Below are positions 26,977-36,336 of a stretch of 64,000 nt of DNA, piece by piece. The position numbers were made by a program, and so were the translations under genes. The notes below the pieces were generated by a model, which saw nothing but the letters and a program-made list of their open reading frames with translations, ran no database searches and was not told where the DNA came from. Source of the DNA: Bacteroidota bacterium (lineage in GTDB: Bacteria; Bacteroidota; Bacteroidia; NS11-12g; UBA9320). The stretch lies in NCBI GenBank assembly GCA_018700895.1, contig JABIUV010000052.1, positions 1-64,000 of the forward strand, written 5' to 3'. The first letter of the stretch is position 1. Every line of letters begins with the position of its first letter.

Positions 26977-29082
26977 CTATGCTTTTGCTGTACCGTTTGC
27001 TTTTTCTATAATTTCTGTTGCCATATTTGCTGGCACGATATCGTAGTTATTAAACTCCATAGTAGATGTCGCTCTACCCGAAGTAATTGTTCTTAGATCT
27101 GTAACGTAACCAAACATCATTGAAAGCGGGACAAGAGCTTTAACTACTTGTGCTCCACCTTTTTCCGACATTCCTTGCATTTGACCTCTACGTCTATTCA
27201 AATCACCAATTACATCACCCATATTTTCTTCTGGAGTGATAACCTCTAGCTTCATAATAGGCTCAAGTATAACAGCACCTGCTTGCTTACTTGCACCTTT
27301 GAACGCTAACTTAGCTGCTAACTCAAACGAAAGAGAATCCGAATCCACTGCGTGGAAAGAACCATCAAACAAGGTTACTTTAAGGTTTTGAACCTCATAC
27401 CCAGCGAGAGCTCCATTCTTCATTGCTTCTTTGAAACCTTTCTCTACAGAAGGGATAAATTCTTTAGGAATAGCACCACCGGTGATTTTGTTGACGAACT
27501 CTAATCCTTCTTTACCCTCTTCTCCTGGCTCTATGATAACCTGTATGTCTGCAAACTTACCTTTACCACCAGACTGTTTCTTGAATGTTTCTCTATGGGT
27601 AACAGACTTAGTAATAGTCTCTTTATAATTTACCTGAGGAGCACCTTGGTTCACCTCAACATTAAATTCTCTCTTTAGGCGATCTACAATAATCTCAAGA
27701 TGCAGCTCACCCATACCTGACACTACTGTTTGACCAGACTCTTCATCTGTTCGAACAACAAAGGTTGGATCCTCTTCTGCTAGCTTAGCAAGCCCCATAC
27801 CTAGTTTATCCATATCAGCCTGAGTCTTAGGCTCTATAGCAACACCAATTACCGGGTCAGGGAAGTCCATAGACTCTAATACGATAGGTGCATTTTCGGC
27901 ACATAATGTATCACCTGTTCTAATATCCTTAAATCCAATCAAAGCGGCAATATCACCTGCCTGTAATTGAGCAATTTGATTTTGCTTATTAGCGTGCATC
28001 TGGAATATTCTAGATATACGCTCTTTTTTCATTGTACGTGTGTTATACACGTAAGAACCAGCCTCAAGCAAACCACTGTATGCTCTTGTAAAGCAAAGTC
28101 TACCTACGAATGGATCTGTTGCAATCTTAAATGCTAAAGACGCAAATGGTTCATCAATACTTGGTTTTCTGAATGTAGGCTCATCTGTTTTGGGGTTAAT
28201 CCCTTCAATAGCTTCAACATCCATAGGTGATGGGAGAATCTCCATTACCATATCAAGCATAGCCTGAACACCTTTGTTCTTAAATGCAGAACCACACATC
28301 ATTGGAACTACTTTACCCGCTATCGTAGCTGATCTGAGTGCGTTCAATATCTCTCTTTCGGTAAGCGACTCTGAATCCTCAAAGTACTTGTCCATTAGGC
28401 TTTCATCAAATTCAGCAACCGCTTCAAGAAGTTCTTCTCTGAGCTGTCTTGCCTCATCTACAATATCTGCAGGAATTTCAATTTCCTGGAAAGTCATACC
28501 TTGATCTTCGTCATTCCAAGTAATCCCTCGGAAATTAATCAAGTCAACAACACCTTTAAATTCGTCTTCTGCACCAATGTTAAGTTGTAATGGCAATGCG
28601 TGACTACCCAGCATTTCTTTAACCTGAGCACATACATTGATAAAATCTGCACCTTGACGGTCCATTTTATTTACGAAACCTATTCTAGGAACGTTATAGT
28701 TATTGGCAAGTCTCCAGTTTGTTTCTGATTGTGGCTCTACACCATCTACAGCACTAAACAAGAAAACAAGACCATCCAAAACACGAAGTGATCTGTTCAC
28801 CTCAACGGTAAAATCAACGTGACCTGGGGTATCGATAATATTTACGTGGTAATCTTTCTCTCTGTACTTCCAATTAAGCGTAGTAGCAGCCGAAGTAATT
28901 GTAATGCCTCTCTCCTGCTCTTGCTCCATCCAGTCCATAGTTGCAGCACCATCGTGCACCTCACCTATTTTATGACTTACACCACCGTAATACAAAATAC
29001 GCTCGGTAGTCGTAGTTTTTCCTGCATCAATGTGAGCAGCAATACCGATGTTTCTTGTAAATTTTAAATCTCTTTTTGCCAT
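26977..29082 (-). CDS. fusA: Translation elongation factor G
   Basis: GTPase that drives ribosomal translocation and, with RRF, recycling. 701 residues, five domains. G1 [18 protein letters not shown]2 around [12 protein letters not shown]3 DTPGHVDF, G4 [10 protein letters not shown]-terminal domains IV-V with [11 protein letters not shown] and [20 protein letters not shown]. Lies between rpsG and rpsJ. Confidence 0.98.
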   Translation of the reverse strand: MAKRDLKFTRNIGIAAHIDAGKTTTTERILYYGGVSHKIGEVHDGAATMDWMEQEQERGITITSAATTLNWKYREKDYHVNIIDTPGHVDFTVEVNRSLRVLDGLVFLFSAVDGVEPQSETNWRLANNYNVPRIGFVNKMDRQGADFINVCAQVKEMLGSHALPLQLNIGAEDEFKGVVDLINFRGITWNDEDQGMTFQEIEIPADIVDEARQLREELLEAVAEFDESLMDKYFEDSESLTEREILNALRSATIAGKVVPMMCGSAFKNKGVQAMLDMVMEILPSPMDVEAIEGINPKTDEPTFRKPSIDEPFASLAFKIATDPFVGRLCFTRAYSGLLEAGSYVYNTRTMKKERISRIFQMHANKQNQIAQLQAGDIAALIGFKDIRTGDTLCAENAPIVLESMDFPDPVIGVAIEPKTQADMDKLGMGLAKLAEEDPTFVVRTDEESGQTVVSGMGELHLEIIVDRLKREFNVEVNQGAPQVNYKETITKSVTHRETFKKQSGGKGKFADIQVIIEPGEEGKEGLEFVNKITGGAIPKEFIPSVEKGFKEAMKNGALAGYEVQNLKVTLFDGSFHAVDSDSLSFELAAKLAFKGASKQAGAVILEPIMKLEVITPEENMGDVIGDLNRRRGQMQGMSEKGGAQVVKALVPLSMMFGYVTDLRTITSGRATSTMEFNNYDIVPANMATEIIEKANGTAKA

Positions 29083-29088
29083 TTCTAC

Positions 29089-29559
29089 TTATACTCTGAA
29101 GTGAGAGAATGCTTTATTAGCATCTGCCATCTTGTGTGTGTCCTCTTTTTTCTTAACTGCCGCACCCTCGCCTTTTGCAGCTGCCAATATCTCTCCAGCT
29201 AATTTATTAGCCATTGATTTTTCGTTTCGCTTGCGGGCGAAGTTGATCATCCACTTCACACCAAAAGAAACCTTCAAGTCAGGCTTAACTTCCATAGGGA
29301 TTTGGAAGGTCGCACCACCTACTCTTCTACTCTTTACCATCACAGACGGCATCACGTTGTTGAGGGCTTTTTTCCACGTCTCTATTCCAGGCTCCTCTTC
29401 TACCTTACCATCTACAATCTCTATCGCTTCATAAAATATTTTTCGAGCTGTTTCTTTCTTACCAGCCAACATCATGTTGTTGATAAACTTAGAAACCAAG
29501 ACATCATTAAATCTTGGATCTGGTACGATTTCTCGCTTCTTTGCTTTTGACTTTCTCAT
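29089..29559 (-). CDS. rpsG: Small-subunit ribosomal protein uS7
   Basis: Primary binder of the 16S 3' major domain at the E-site; represses the str operon in E. coli. 156 residues with [26 protein letters not shown] and [22 protein letters not shown]. One-base overlap with the rpsL stop (TAATG), so the two are translationally coupled. Confidence 0.98.
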   Translation of the reverse strand: MRKSKAKKREIVPDPRFNDVLVSKFINNMMLAGKKETARKIFYEAIEIVDGKVEEEPGIETWKKALNNVMPSVMVKSRRVGGATFQIPMEVKPDLKVSFGVKWMINFARKRNEKSMANKLAGEILAAAKGEGAAVKKKEDTHKMADANKAFSHFRV

Positions 29560-29933
29560 TATTTCTTCGGTCTTTTAGCTCCGTACTTACTTCTTCTTTG
29601 TGTTCTGCCTTCAACACCTGCTGTATCCAATGCACCACGTACGATGTGATAACGCACTCCTGGCAAGTCTTTTACTCTACCGCCACGTACAAGAACAATA
29701 CTGTGCTCCTGTAGGTTATGGCCTTCTCCTGGTATATAGGCATTCACCTCGTTACCGTTAGTAAGCCTTACTCTCGCTACCTTCCTCATTGCTGAGTTAG
29801 GTTTCTTAGGAGTGGTAGTATACACTCTAGTGCACACACCCCTTCTTTGCGGGCAAGAGTCTAGTGCTCTCGACTTGCTTTTCTTGGTGAGTTCCTTTCT
29901 CCCCTTACGTACTAGTTGCTGTATTGTAGGCAT
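29559..29933 (-). CDS. rpsL: Small-subunit ribosomal protein uS12
   Basis: Decoding-centre protein and first gene of the supercluster. 124 residues, [47 protein letters not shown] with the usual Lys at the streptomycin-sensitive position in PKKPNSA, and [12 protein letters not shown]. Preceded by a promoter 32 bases upstream. Confidence 0.98.
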   Translation of the reverse strand: MPTIQQLVRKGRKELTKKSKSRALDSCPQRRGVCTRVYTTTPKKPNSAMRKVARVRLTNGNEVNAYIPGEGHNLQEHSIVLVRGGRVKDLPGVRYHIVRGALDTAGVEGRTQRRSKYGAKRPKK

Positions 29934-29964
29934 ATATTTTCTTCCAATTTCTTAAAAAGGTCTG

Positions 29965-29995
29965 CAAAAGTAAGATTATTAAATAAGTTTACAAG
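29965..29995 (-). promoter_or_regulatory. Promoter of the ribosomal supercluster (upstream of rpsL)
   Basis: Minus strand: CTTG (29995-29992), 19 bases, TACTTTTG (29972-29965). The -7 box is a full consensus match and the -33 nearly so. It gives rpsL a leader of about 25 bases. A second possible box, TAGCTTTG, lies at 30100-30093 without a clear -33. Confidence 0.65.
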
Positions 29996-30078
29996 TGCTT
30001 TGAATAAAAATATCAAAGAAACCTCGCAACCTTAAAAAATCATTTTTATAAACAGCGTGCCATTGTGGCTACACCTCC

Positions 30079-30086
30079 TATTTTCG
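30079..30086 (+). promoter_or_regulatory. Possible -7 box of the FemAB-like gene
   Basis: TATTTTCG, one mismatch to TAnnTTTG, 37 bases before the ATG at 30124. No good -33 element. Confidence 0.3.
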
Positions 30087-30123
30087 CGGGTGCAAAGCTA
30101 TCAAACTTATTGAGCTCTTAACC

Positions 30124-31029
30124 ATGAATAACGAACTGATATACATAAAACACGAAGATGTTGATAATGAAAAGTGGAACCACTTGGTTTCGCTAGCTTC
30201 TGAAGCAAACATTTTTTGTTACGACTGGTACCTAAATCCTTTTTGCAAATGGGATATTGTAGTACTGGATGACTATGAAGGCGGCCTAGTCCTGCCTATC
30301 GGCACACGTTATGGAATAAAAACAATTTATCAGCCGAACTTTATTCAGAAATGCAATTGGATTGGCAAAGAATTGAGTGACTCTCACATAAATAAATTAG
30401 TCCTCCTGCTTAGATCGATCGCTTCACATGTCCGATTCAACACAAACATTCCTCTGGGAGAAGTGACACAGCGTACAAATCTCATATTAAATCTGAGTGA
30501 TGATATCGCTATGATACGGGCCAATTATTCTAAAAGTTTAAAACGTAACCTCAAAAAATCCTCTGCTCGACTAGATCTATATGAAGTGAGTCAACCCGAA
30601 AATATCATCGCCTTATACCAAGCACGTTGGGGTAAGCTTAATCCGCAATTAGCCTCTATAGATTATAACACCTTGCAACAACTCATTATTGCTAACCCAG
30701 AGCGTTTTGATTGTTTCGAAATTTGCTTAGCTGATGAATGTATTGCAGGAATGATAATCGCCAAAGGCAAAAACAGATTACATTATATACTTGGAGCGGG
30801 AAATGATAAAGCTCAAGAATTGAATGCGGTATCTTATGGACTAGACGCTATACTCCATAAATATAGCGAGAGTAATTACATTTTCGATTTCGAAGGATCA
30901 TCGATACCAAGTGTTAAATCTTTTTACGAACGATTTGGTGCGGTAGACGAACCCTTTTATCAGGTTGACCTAACGCATCGATGGATTAAAACATTGAAGT
31001 CTTTTTACAAAAGACTAGCCAAGTCATAA
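30124..31029 (+). CDS. FemAB-like / GNAT-fold acyltransferase
   Basis: A 301-residue protein of the double-GNAT FemAB-like type. Recognisable parts are IRANYSKSLKRNLKKSSA near residues 138-155, a C-terminal GNAT region GMIIAKGKNRLHYILGAGND, and the characteristic DFEGSSIPSVKSFYERFGA near the end. Relatives add amino acids or acyl groups to cell-wall or surface polymers; the actual substrate here is unknown. Its last 25 bases overlap the end of bshB1 on the other strand. Confidence 0.7.
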   Translation: MNNELIYIKHEDVDNEKWNHLVSLASEANIFCYDWYLNPFCKWDIVVLDDYEGGLVLPIGTRYGIKTIYQPNFIQKCNWIGKELSDSHINKLVLLLRSIASHVRFNTNIPLGEVTQRTNLILNLSDDIAMIRANYSKSLKRNLKKSSARLDLYEVSQPENIIALYQARWGKLNPQLASIDYNTLQQLIIANPERFDCFEICLADECIAGMIIAKGKNRLHYILGAGNDKAQELNAVSYGLDAILHKYSESNYIFDFEGSSIPSVKSFYERFGAVDEPFYQVDLTHRWIKTLKSFYKRLAKS

Positions 31030-31718
31030 TTGAGTGGGGTATTGGATGTGAATCCTTCTCCAAACTCTACCCCTATAGCCTCTCCCATCTCTCTACATCT
31101 TGCTTCCAAGAAATCAAGGAATCTCTTAGAGCTAATAGGCGTATCCTTCTCTTCGCTATCAGGATTGTAAAATTGTGTTTTGTAAGCCAAGATGCTTCTC
31201 ATTTTAGTGGCAAAATGTGGCGTAATATCTACGACAAAATCTGGGGTAATATGATAATGTTGGATGTAATGATATAAGTGGGCAGGTCTAAAGGCAATTT
31301 GTTTGTGCCCATCCACTATCGTTTCTATTTTTGTCAATCCGCTTAAAAATGCAGCTTCTGTGACCAGTTGTGCCGCTCGCGGGTGATCTACATGCCTATC
31401 GTTCGCCGCATTGGCTAATACCAATGTAGGTTGATATTTGCGTATCATTTCAATTACCCGAAGTTTATTAGCGTGGCTTAAGTCAAAAGTTCCATCTCCC
31501 AGGTCTAAATTTTCTCTTGCTGAAATCCCTAGTATACCTGCAGCATCTGCCGCTTCCTGCTTGCGGGTATGTTCTGTACCACGTGTACCTAGTTCTCCTT
31601 TGGTTAAGTCTATAATTCCTACTGACTTTCCTTCACTTATAAATTTCAACATAGTACCAGAACAAGCCAGTTCTACATCGTCGGGGTGAGCACCAAAAGC
31701 AAGTACGTCTAATTTCAT
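31005..31718 (-). CDS. bshB1: Bacillithiol biosynthesis deacetylase BshB1
   Basis: Zinc amidohydrolase (PIG-L/LmbE fold) that removes the acetyl group from GlcNAc-malate, second step of bacillithiol synthesis. 237 residues; zinc motif AFGAHPDDVELACSGTM near the N-terminus, TKGELGTRGT, and NDRHVDHPRAAQL carrying the further zinc ligand; C-terminal SKRFLDFLEARCREMGEAIG typical of BshB1. bshA and bshC are not in this window. Downstream of DUF4294 in the same direction. Confidence 0.93.
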   Translation of the reverse strand: MKLDVLAFGAHPDDVELACSGTMLKFISEGKSVGIIDLTKGELGTRGTEHTRKQEAADAAGILGISARENLDLGDGTFDLSHANKLRVIEMIRKYQPTLVLANAANDRHVDHPRAAQLVTEAAFLSGLTKIETIVDGHKQIAFRPAHLYHYIQHYHITPDFVVDITPHFATKMRSILAYKTQFYNPDSEEKDTPISSKRFLDFLEARCREMGEAIGVEFGEGFTSNTPLNYDLASLL

Positions 31719-31741
31719 ATTTTATATAAACGGACAGTAAC

Positions 31742-32317
31742 CTATTCTAGTTTTGCGTTTTTGATGATAAACTCAATCTGATAATCCTCTATAGGGTCAA
31801 ATTTTGTATCAATATCGGCATTATACATTTTAGCCCACATACCGTAAAACATTGTACTCGCACTGCCTCTATATTTCTTCAGAATGTCATAGGTGGTGTT
31901 TCCTGTTTCTCTATGGATCAGTTTTATAAGCAGCTTACCTTGCGATACGGTCAGTTTTTTTAGCTGGCTGATAAATTCCTCTTTAATTGCCTCCTCGGTA
32001 GCTTTGATGTATTTCTTCTTAGCCTTTTTACTCGTTAGTTGATTAAGATTATCATCCATCATTTGCAGTCTAAATGCCGCCAGCTTAGCATATGGCATAA
32101 CCTTCTTAACGTTTCTCACCAATTTAAGATACTCTTTTTTGTCCGCCTCGTTATCAAACTCCTTTAGAATAAACTCATCGAATGAATATACATAAAACGT
32201 GTCACCATCCATAAACATCTTCCGCATAATTACCGCAGAGTCTGATTTTTTTTGTTGTGCCTGACCTGAGAGGGCAAGAAGCAAAGCCGCAAAAGCAAGT
32301 ATGATTTTATTTCTCAT
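31742..32317 (-). CDS. DUF4294 family protein (secreted, unknown function)
   Basis: 191 residues from the ATG at 32317, with a signal peptide (KIILAFAALLLALSGQAQ). The remainder is helical and charged, with KVMPYAKLAAFRLQMMDDNL, KKAKKKYIKATEEAIKEEF and LIKLIHRETGNTTYDILKKYRG. I recognise it as the Bacteroidetes-restricted DUF4294 family, function unknown. An earlier ATG (32326) overlaps a TATCTTTG promoter box, so the later one, six bases after the box, is preferred. Confidence 0.75.
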   Translation of the reverse strand: MRNKIILAFAALLLALSGQAQQKKSDSAVIMRKMFMDGDTFYVYSFDEFILKEFDNEADKKEYLKLVRNVKKVMPYAKLAAFRLQMMDDNLNQLTSKKAKKKYIKATEEAIKEEFISQLKKLTVSQGKLLIKLIHRETGNTTYDILKKYRGSASTMFYGMWAKMYNADIDTKFDPIEDYQIEFIIKNAKLE

Positions 32318-32323
32318 CACATA

Positions 32324-32331
32324 CAAAGATA
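32324..32331 (-). promoter_or_regulatory. -7 box of DUF4294-bshB1 promoter (leaderless)
   Basis: TATCTTTG on the minus strand, full consensus, with a TTG 21 bases upstream. The ATG at 32317 starts six bases further on. Confidence 0.55.
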
Positions 32332-32347
32332 TTCAAACAGTGTGCCA

Positions 32348-33052
32348 CTATCCAAGCAACTCTGCTAGAATATCGACAGATTTGATCTGTTTGTTTTTTA
32401 TTACGTGATGTTGATAATAGCGAATAAGTAGTTGTAATACATTTTTACGCAATGAGGCATTTGACTTTTCAAGTTCCTTGCCTTGAATAAGGCTACTTAT
32501 AAGTTCAGACTCCTGAGTATTAAATGTATCGCTTCCCTCGATCGGCACAAACACCCCTTCATTTATGCTCAAATATGGCGTTTGGGCAGTATAGCTACCT
32601 TGTGGTGAAACTCCTAAAAAGGCACTCAGCTCCAAAAGAAAACGTTGCGGTAATAGGGTGATATTTGGAGAATTTTCGAGAGTGAGAATTTTGTGCTCCA
32701 AAAAATCAAAAAGTTCCTCCTCGCAAAGTTCTTCGGTAATACATAAATTGATAACCTCGAGATAAAACATCGCGATAGACTTACGGAGCATATTGTCCTG
32801 AATATTGATTAGGAGCGGCGTATTCTTTAGCTCCTTTACTCTACCCAAGCTCATATTGGGTTTCTCGTACACGTCCATCTGCACAATGCTAAGTGGCTGT
32901 ACCATACTAGGTTTCACCGCAGACTTTCCTTTGCGTACACTCTGTAAAATGTAACTACGCACCCCAAATTCGCGGGTGTACATCTTACTAATAATGCTAC
33001 TTTCGCTATAATTGGTATTGCGTAATATGATGGCCTTGGTCTTGGCTATCAT
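32348..33052 (-). CDS. recO: DNA repair protein RecO
   Basis: Mediator that loads RecA on SSB-coated DNA in the RecFOR pathway. 234 residues; N-terminal OB fold (KAIILRNTNYSESSIISKMYTREFGVRSYI) and an all-helical C-terminal domain with LLPQRFLLELSAFLGVSP. The Cys4 zinc finger of some RecO proteins is missing. Start overlaps the porZ stop by four bases (ATGA), so it is coupled to porZ. Confidence 0.93.
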   Translation of the reverse strand: MIAKTKAIILRNTNYSESSIISKMYTREFGVRSYILQSVRKGKSAVKPSMVQPLSIVQMDVYEKPNMSLGRVKELKNTPLLINIQDNMLRKSIAMFYLEVINLCITEELCEEELFDFLEHKILTLENSPNITLLPQRFLLELSAFLGVSPQGSYTAQTPYLSINEGVFVPIEGSDTFNTQESELISSLIQGKELEKSNASLRKNVLQLLIRYYQHHVIKNKQIKSVDILAELLG

Positions 33053-35304
33053 CTTACAATAAGCAACTTGCTTACTAAAGTGTCCTCACTTTCCTTATCT
33101 CCAGTAAAAATAAGATAAACTCCAGTTTGCGGTTGTTCTCCATTGAAATTTCTTCCATCCCACACGGCAGTTCCTCCATTGGAAATGAGTTCATAAACGA
33201 CTCTACCAGCTACGTCTACTATTTTTACAGTGGCATCCTCTGGCAGGCCAGAAATAGTTATAGGTCCTTGATAACCTTTGTCCACTGGATTAGGAAAAAC
33301 CAGGGTATTGTTATGCGTGTTACTGGCTTCTGTAGCATCTCCTCTATTAGATGCAATACCAGCATTGGTACCAAAAAACACTTCGCCCGTATTTGGTATT
33401 ATACCTATACAGTTAACCGTATTATCAGGCAGAGGTGTGTTTTCCGATAAGAAATGACTAAGCACCTCTGAGCCATCTTCCTTTACGAGCCAAGCACCAT
33501 TGTTAGTTGCCACCCATTTTCTATTACCTCCATCTACCTTAATGTCATTTACCACTTCGTTTCCAAGTAAATATCCTACGTCGTTCCCGTCATCAATTAT
33601 GATTTGCTGTGCATCAGCGTTCGCCCTTTGCCAAGGATCAAAAACCAACTGCGGATTAAAGAAGACGGCAATACCTGTCTCAGTGCCAACCCATAACTCG
33701 CCATCTTTATCTTTGACTATGGCTTTTACATTATTATTAGGCAGACCTCCATTATTGACTGTAGCATTTAACGTCCTCGCTTGAATGCGACCGTCAACTT
33801 CGCGTGCCGCCACCAATCCAATACTACTATTACGCGGAACGAGCATCCATATTTGGTCATTATCATCTATTACCATCTCGCCCAATCGCTTAATAATTAC
33901 GCCATTGTCTCTGACCTGAAACGACTCCCAAGAACCATCTGGCCGTCTAACGGACAGAGGCCTGTCAGCATCGTAATTGGCTACCCAAAGATTGCCTTTA
34001 CTATCCTTGGCCGCACCTAGTACGACATTTCGACCTGGTATTAGGGTGTTCAGACTACTATTTATTTCTGTATACTTTGTCTTAAATTCGCCATTTTGCA
34101 TTTCGAGAAAACCGCTACCAAAACTCCCTGCATATAATTCGTTATCGTCCACATATATGCTCGTGTAATCTATTAGGGACGAGACACCAGTATCCTTAGC
34201 AACAAGGTTTTTCCAGGTGCCATCTTCGTAAGTATAAATTCCTGTACTTATATATGATGGAGCATAAGCACTGGTATGTCCACCTGATGTTACCCAGAGT
34301 TTATTGCCTTGTGAGGTCATTTGGTAGCTAGTAGTGCCGTAGGGCCCTAAGGGGCTTACATAGCCATAGTTACCATTAGCATCTTTCTTAATCAAACCGC
34401 TATAAAATCCTCCAAACCACAAGTTCATCTCTTTATCATATAAAGCATACGCACTTATTGTTTCTCCTAATTCCTCTGTTGTATTGTTAGCAATTTGCAG
34501 TATTCCTTTTGCTCTACTCACTAATAATCTTCCTTTTGAGCTGACGATGCTTCGGTAACCAGAACCTGATTCAAGATTCTCATAACCATTTACTCCATAG
34601 TAGAATAAGCTATTATTATGTGTGAAATACAAGTTCCCTTCAAAAGACGTAAGATATAATGCTGAGTCATATACTTGATTAGTTACCCAACTTTCAAAAT
34701 TCTTAAGATTGACGCTCGCATCATTGGCAGGTGCGGCCTTAACACCCTCTGTTGTACCCAAGAAGAGACTATCATTATGCACCGCAATGGAATATATGGG
34801 TAAACTTACACCGGAGGCTCCAAGATTTTGATAATCGTCAATAACTTCTTCTTTCTCCAAATCTACCACCACGACTCCAAATGACGTTGCCAGATAAGCA
34901 ATGGTGCCGTCCACCTTTATCTCATTTACTTCTTTCACCCCTACTATACTTGCTCTCTTGATGGCTGGCAAATTGATTATAGTATTACCCTTTAGTAAAT
35001 CAATATCTCCATTGTCGTATGCAATTATGACAGTATTTATACTCTCAGAATATCCTATTTTACTAACACGTGTTTCTGAAAAACCGTCTACCTTAGTCAA
35101 CTTCTCTACCTCTCCGCTCTGTAAGTCAAATGTATAGATACCTATATCAGACTGAACTAGCAGTCTATCTTCTAAATCTATGATATGCTTCACACTCTTG
35201 TGTGGCAAGTGCATTCGCCACGAATATGTCGGCGTGTTATTCTGAGCAAGTACAGTTATACCTAGTAGTAAAAAAAAAGATAAAAGGCCGATTATTTTTC
35301 TCAT
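33049..35304 (-). CDS. porZ: PorZ-like T9SS protein: beta-propellers with C-terminal sorting domain
   Basis: A 751-residue secreted protein: signal peptide (IIGLLSFFLLLGITVLAQ), two long propeller domains of two-component-regulator type (for example GELWVGTETGIAVFFNP, GNLWVANYDADRPLSVRR, GTNAGIASN), and a type A sorting tail (VFPNPVDKGYQGPITISGLPEDA ... GVYLIFTGDKESEDTLVSKLLIVR). The architecture is that of PorZ, a cell-surface part of the T9SS attachment complex that handles A-LPS. Its pairing with recO supports this. Identity as PorZ rather than another propeller protein is likely, not proven. Confidence 0.75.
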   Translation of the reverse strand: MRKIIGLLSFFLLLGITVLAQNNTPTYSWRMHLPHKSVKHIIDLEDRLLVQSDIGIYTFDLQSGEVEKLTKVDGFSETRVSKIGYSESINTVIIAYDNGDIDLLKGNTIINLPAIKRASIVGVKEVNEIKVDGTIAYLATSFGVVVVDLEKEEVIDDYQNLGASGVSLPIYSIAVHNDSLFLGTTEGVKAAPANDASVNLKNFESWVTNQVYDSALYLTSFEGNLYFTHNNSLFYYGVNGYENLESGSGYRSIVSSKGRLLVSRAKGILQIANNTTEELGETISAYALYDKEMNLWFGGFYSGLIKKDANGNYGYVSPLGPYGTTSYQMTSQGNKLWVTSGGHTSAYAPSYISTGIYTYEDGTWKNLVAKDTGVSSLIDYTSIYVDDNELYAGSFGSGFLEMQNGEFKTKYTEINSSLNTLIPGRNVVLGAAKDSKGNLWVANYDADRPLSVRRPDGSWESFQVRDNGVIIKRLGEMVIDDNDQIWMLVPRNSSIGLVAAREVDGRIQARTLNATVNNGGLPNNNVKAIVKDKDGELWVGTETGIAVFFNPQLVFDPWQRANADAQQIIIDDGNDVGYLLGNEVVNDIKVDGGNRKWVATNNGAWLVKEDGSEVLSHFLSENTPLPDNTVNCIGIIPNTGEVFFGTNAGIASNRGDATEASNTHNNTLVFPNPVDKGYQGPITISGLPEDATVKIVDVAGRVVYELISNGGTAVWDGRNFNGEQPQTGVYLIFTGDKESEDTLVSKLLIVR

Positions 35305-35314
35305 AAGGTTAAAG

Positions 35315-35322
35315 CAAAACTA
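35315..35322 (-). promoter_or_regulatory. -7 box of porZ-recO promoter
   Basis: TAGTTTTG on the minus strand, full consensus, ten bases before the porZ ATG; no clear -33. Confidence 0.45.
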
Positions 35323-35396
35323 ACGATAGTCATCCGTGTTTTAGTACCTTACAAAGTAATTTAACACTTAATATAACTTTACTCACAAAGTAGATT

Positions 35397-35404
35397 TAAA
35401 TTTG
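35397..35404 (+). promoter_or_regulatory. -7 box of lipA promoter (near-leaderless)
   Basis: TAAATTTG, full consensus, eight bases before the ATG at 35413. Together with the porZ box it forms a divergent promoter pair. Confidence 0.5.
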
Positions 35405-35412
35405 TATTACAA

Positions 35413-36297
35413 ATGGCGAATAAAATAGAAAACAAACCGCTAGTAAAAATCAAGCAAACTAAGCGTATTAAGCCTGATTGGCTAAAAACTCAAATACCCG
35501 GAGACGGTAAATACGCAGAGATGTTAAAGCTTGTGAAAGATAATAAGCTACATACCATTTGCGAAAGCGGTAAGTGTCCCAATATAGGAGAATGTTGGGG
35601 TGCTGGTACGGCCACCTTTATGATAGGTGGCAATACGTGTACTCGTAGCTGCCAGTTTTGCAATGTAGCTACAGGGAGAGGAGACGTATTAGACCCTCTA
35701 GAGCCATTCAAAATTGCTCAATCAATTAATATAATGGGTGTAAAACACGCCGTAGTGACCAGTGTAGATAGAGATGACCTCCCAGATGGGGGTAGTGAGC
35801 ATTGGGCAAAAACTGTTTTAAGTATTCGTGAGTTTAACCCAGATACAACTCTGGAAACACTTATCCCTGATTTTCAAGGTAATCATGAACAATTGGATAA
35901 AATTATCGCCGTACACCCTGAAATTGTATCACACAATATCGAAACTGTAGAACGTTTATCCAGAGAGGTACGGGTACAGGCTAGCTACAAACGCTCTATG
36001 GCCGTGCTAGCATATCTAAAAGAAAAAGGTATGAAAACAAAGAGTGGTATAATGTGCGGAATGGGAGAAACTAAGGAAGAAATCATCCAAACAATGACCG
36101 ACCTTAGAGCTGCTGGTGTTTCTATCATAACTTTGGGCCAGTATATGCAACCTACATCACGCCACCTCAAAGTGGCCGAATATGTCCATCCAGACACCTT
36201 TGACTATTACAAGCAAGAAGGAATCAAACTAGGATTTGACTACATAGAAAGTGGACCTTTGGTAAGATCTAGCTACCACGCGGAGAAGCATTTATAA
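35413..36297 (+). CDS. lipA: Lipoyl synthase
   Basis: Radical-SAM enzyme that inserts two sulfurs into octanoyl groups on lipoyl carrier proteins. 294 residues. Both clusters are visible: auxiliary cluster CESGKCPNIGEC (near residue 50) and radical-SAM CxxxCxxC in CTRSCQFCNV (~75-84); the C-terminal SSYHAE supplies the Ser ligand of the auxiliary cluster. Monocistronic, divergent from porZ. Confidence 0.97.
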   Translation: MANKIENKPLVKIKQTKRIKPDWLKTQIPGDGKYAEMLKLVKDNKLHTICESGKCPNIGECWGAGTATFMIGGNTCTRSCQFCNVATGRGDVLDPLEPFKIAQSINIMGVKHAVVTSVDRDDLPDGGSEHWAKTVLSIREFNPDTTLETLIPDFQGNHEQLDKIIAVHPEIVSHNIETVERLSREVRVQASYKRSMAVLAYLKEKGMKTKSGIMCGMGETKEEIIQTMTDLRAAGVSIITLGQYMQPTSRHLKVAEYVHPDTFDYYKQEGIKLGFDYIESGPLVRSSYHAEKHL

Positions 36298-36336
36298 GGA
36301 AGACGCTCGTTTTTTTTAGTTACTTCACTTAGGAGT

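Noticed and set aside
13302..29933. Many plus-strand open frames of 60-100 codons opposite the ribosomal genes
   Set aside because: All are antisense shadows of well-conserved genes with no domains or start signals.
30093..30100. TAGCTTTG box (minus) as a second rpsL promoter
   Set aside because: Matches the -7 consensus but has no -33 element at 17-23 bases and would give a 150-base leader; the nearer promoter is better.
33049..35304. Two-component regulator / hybrid sensor reading of the propeller protein
   Set aside because: It has the propeller repeats of such sensors but no membrane helix, histidine kinase or HTH domain; it ends in a T9SS sorting tail.
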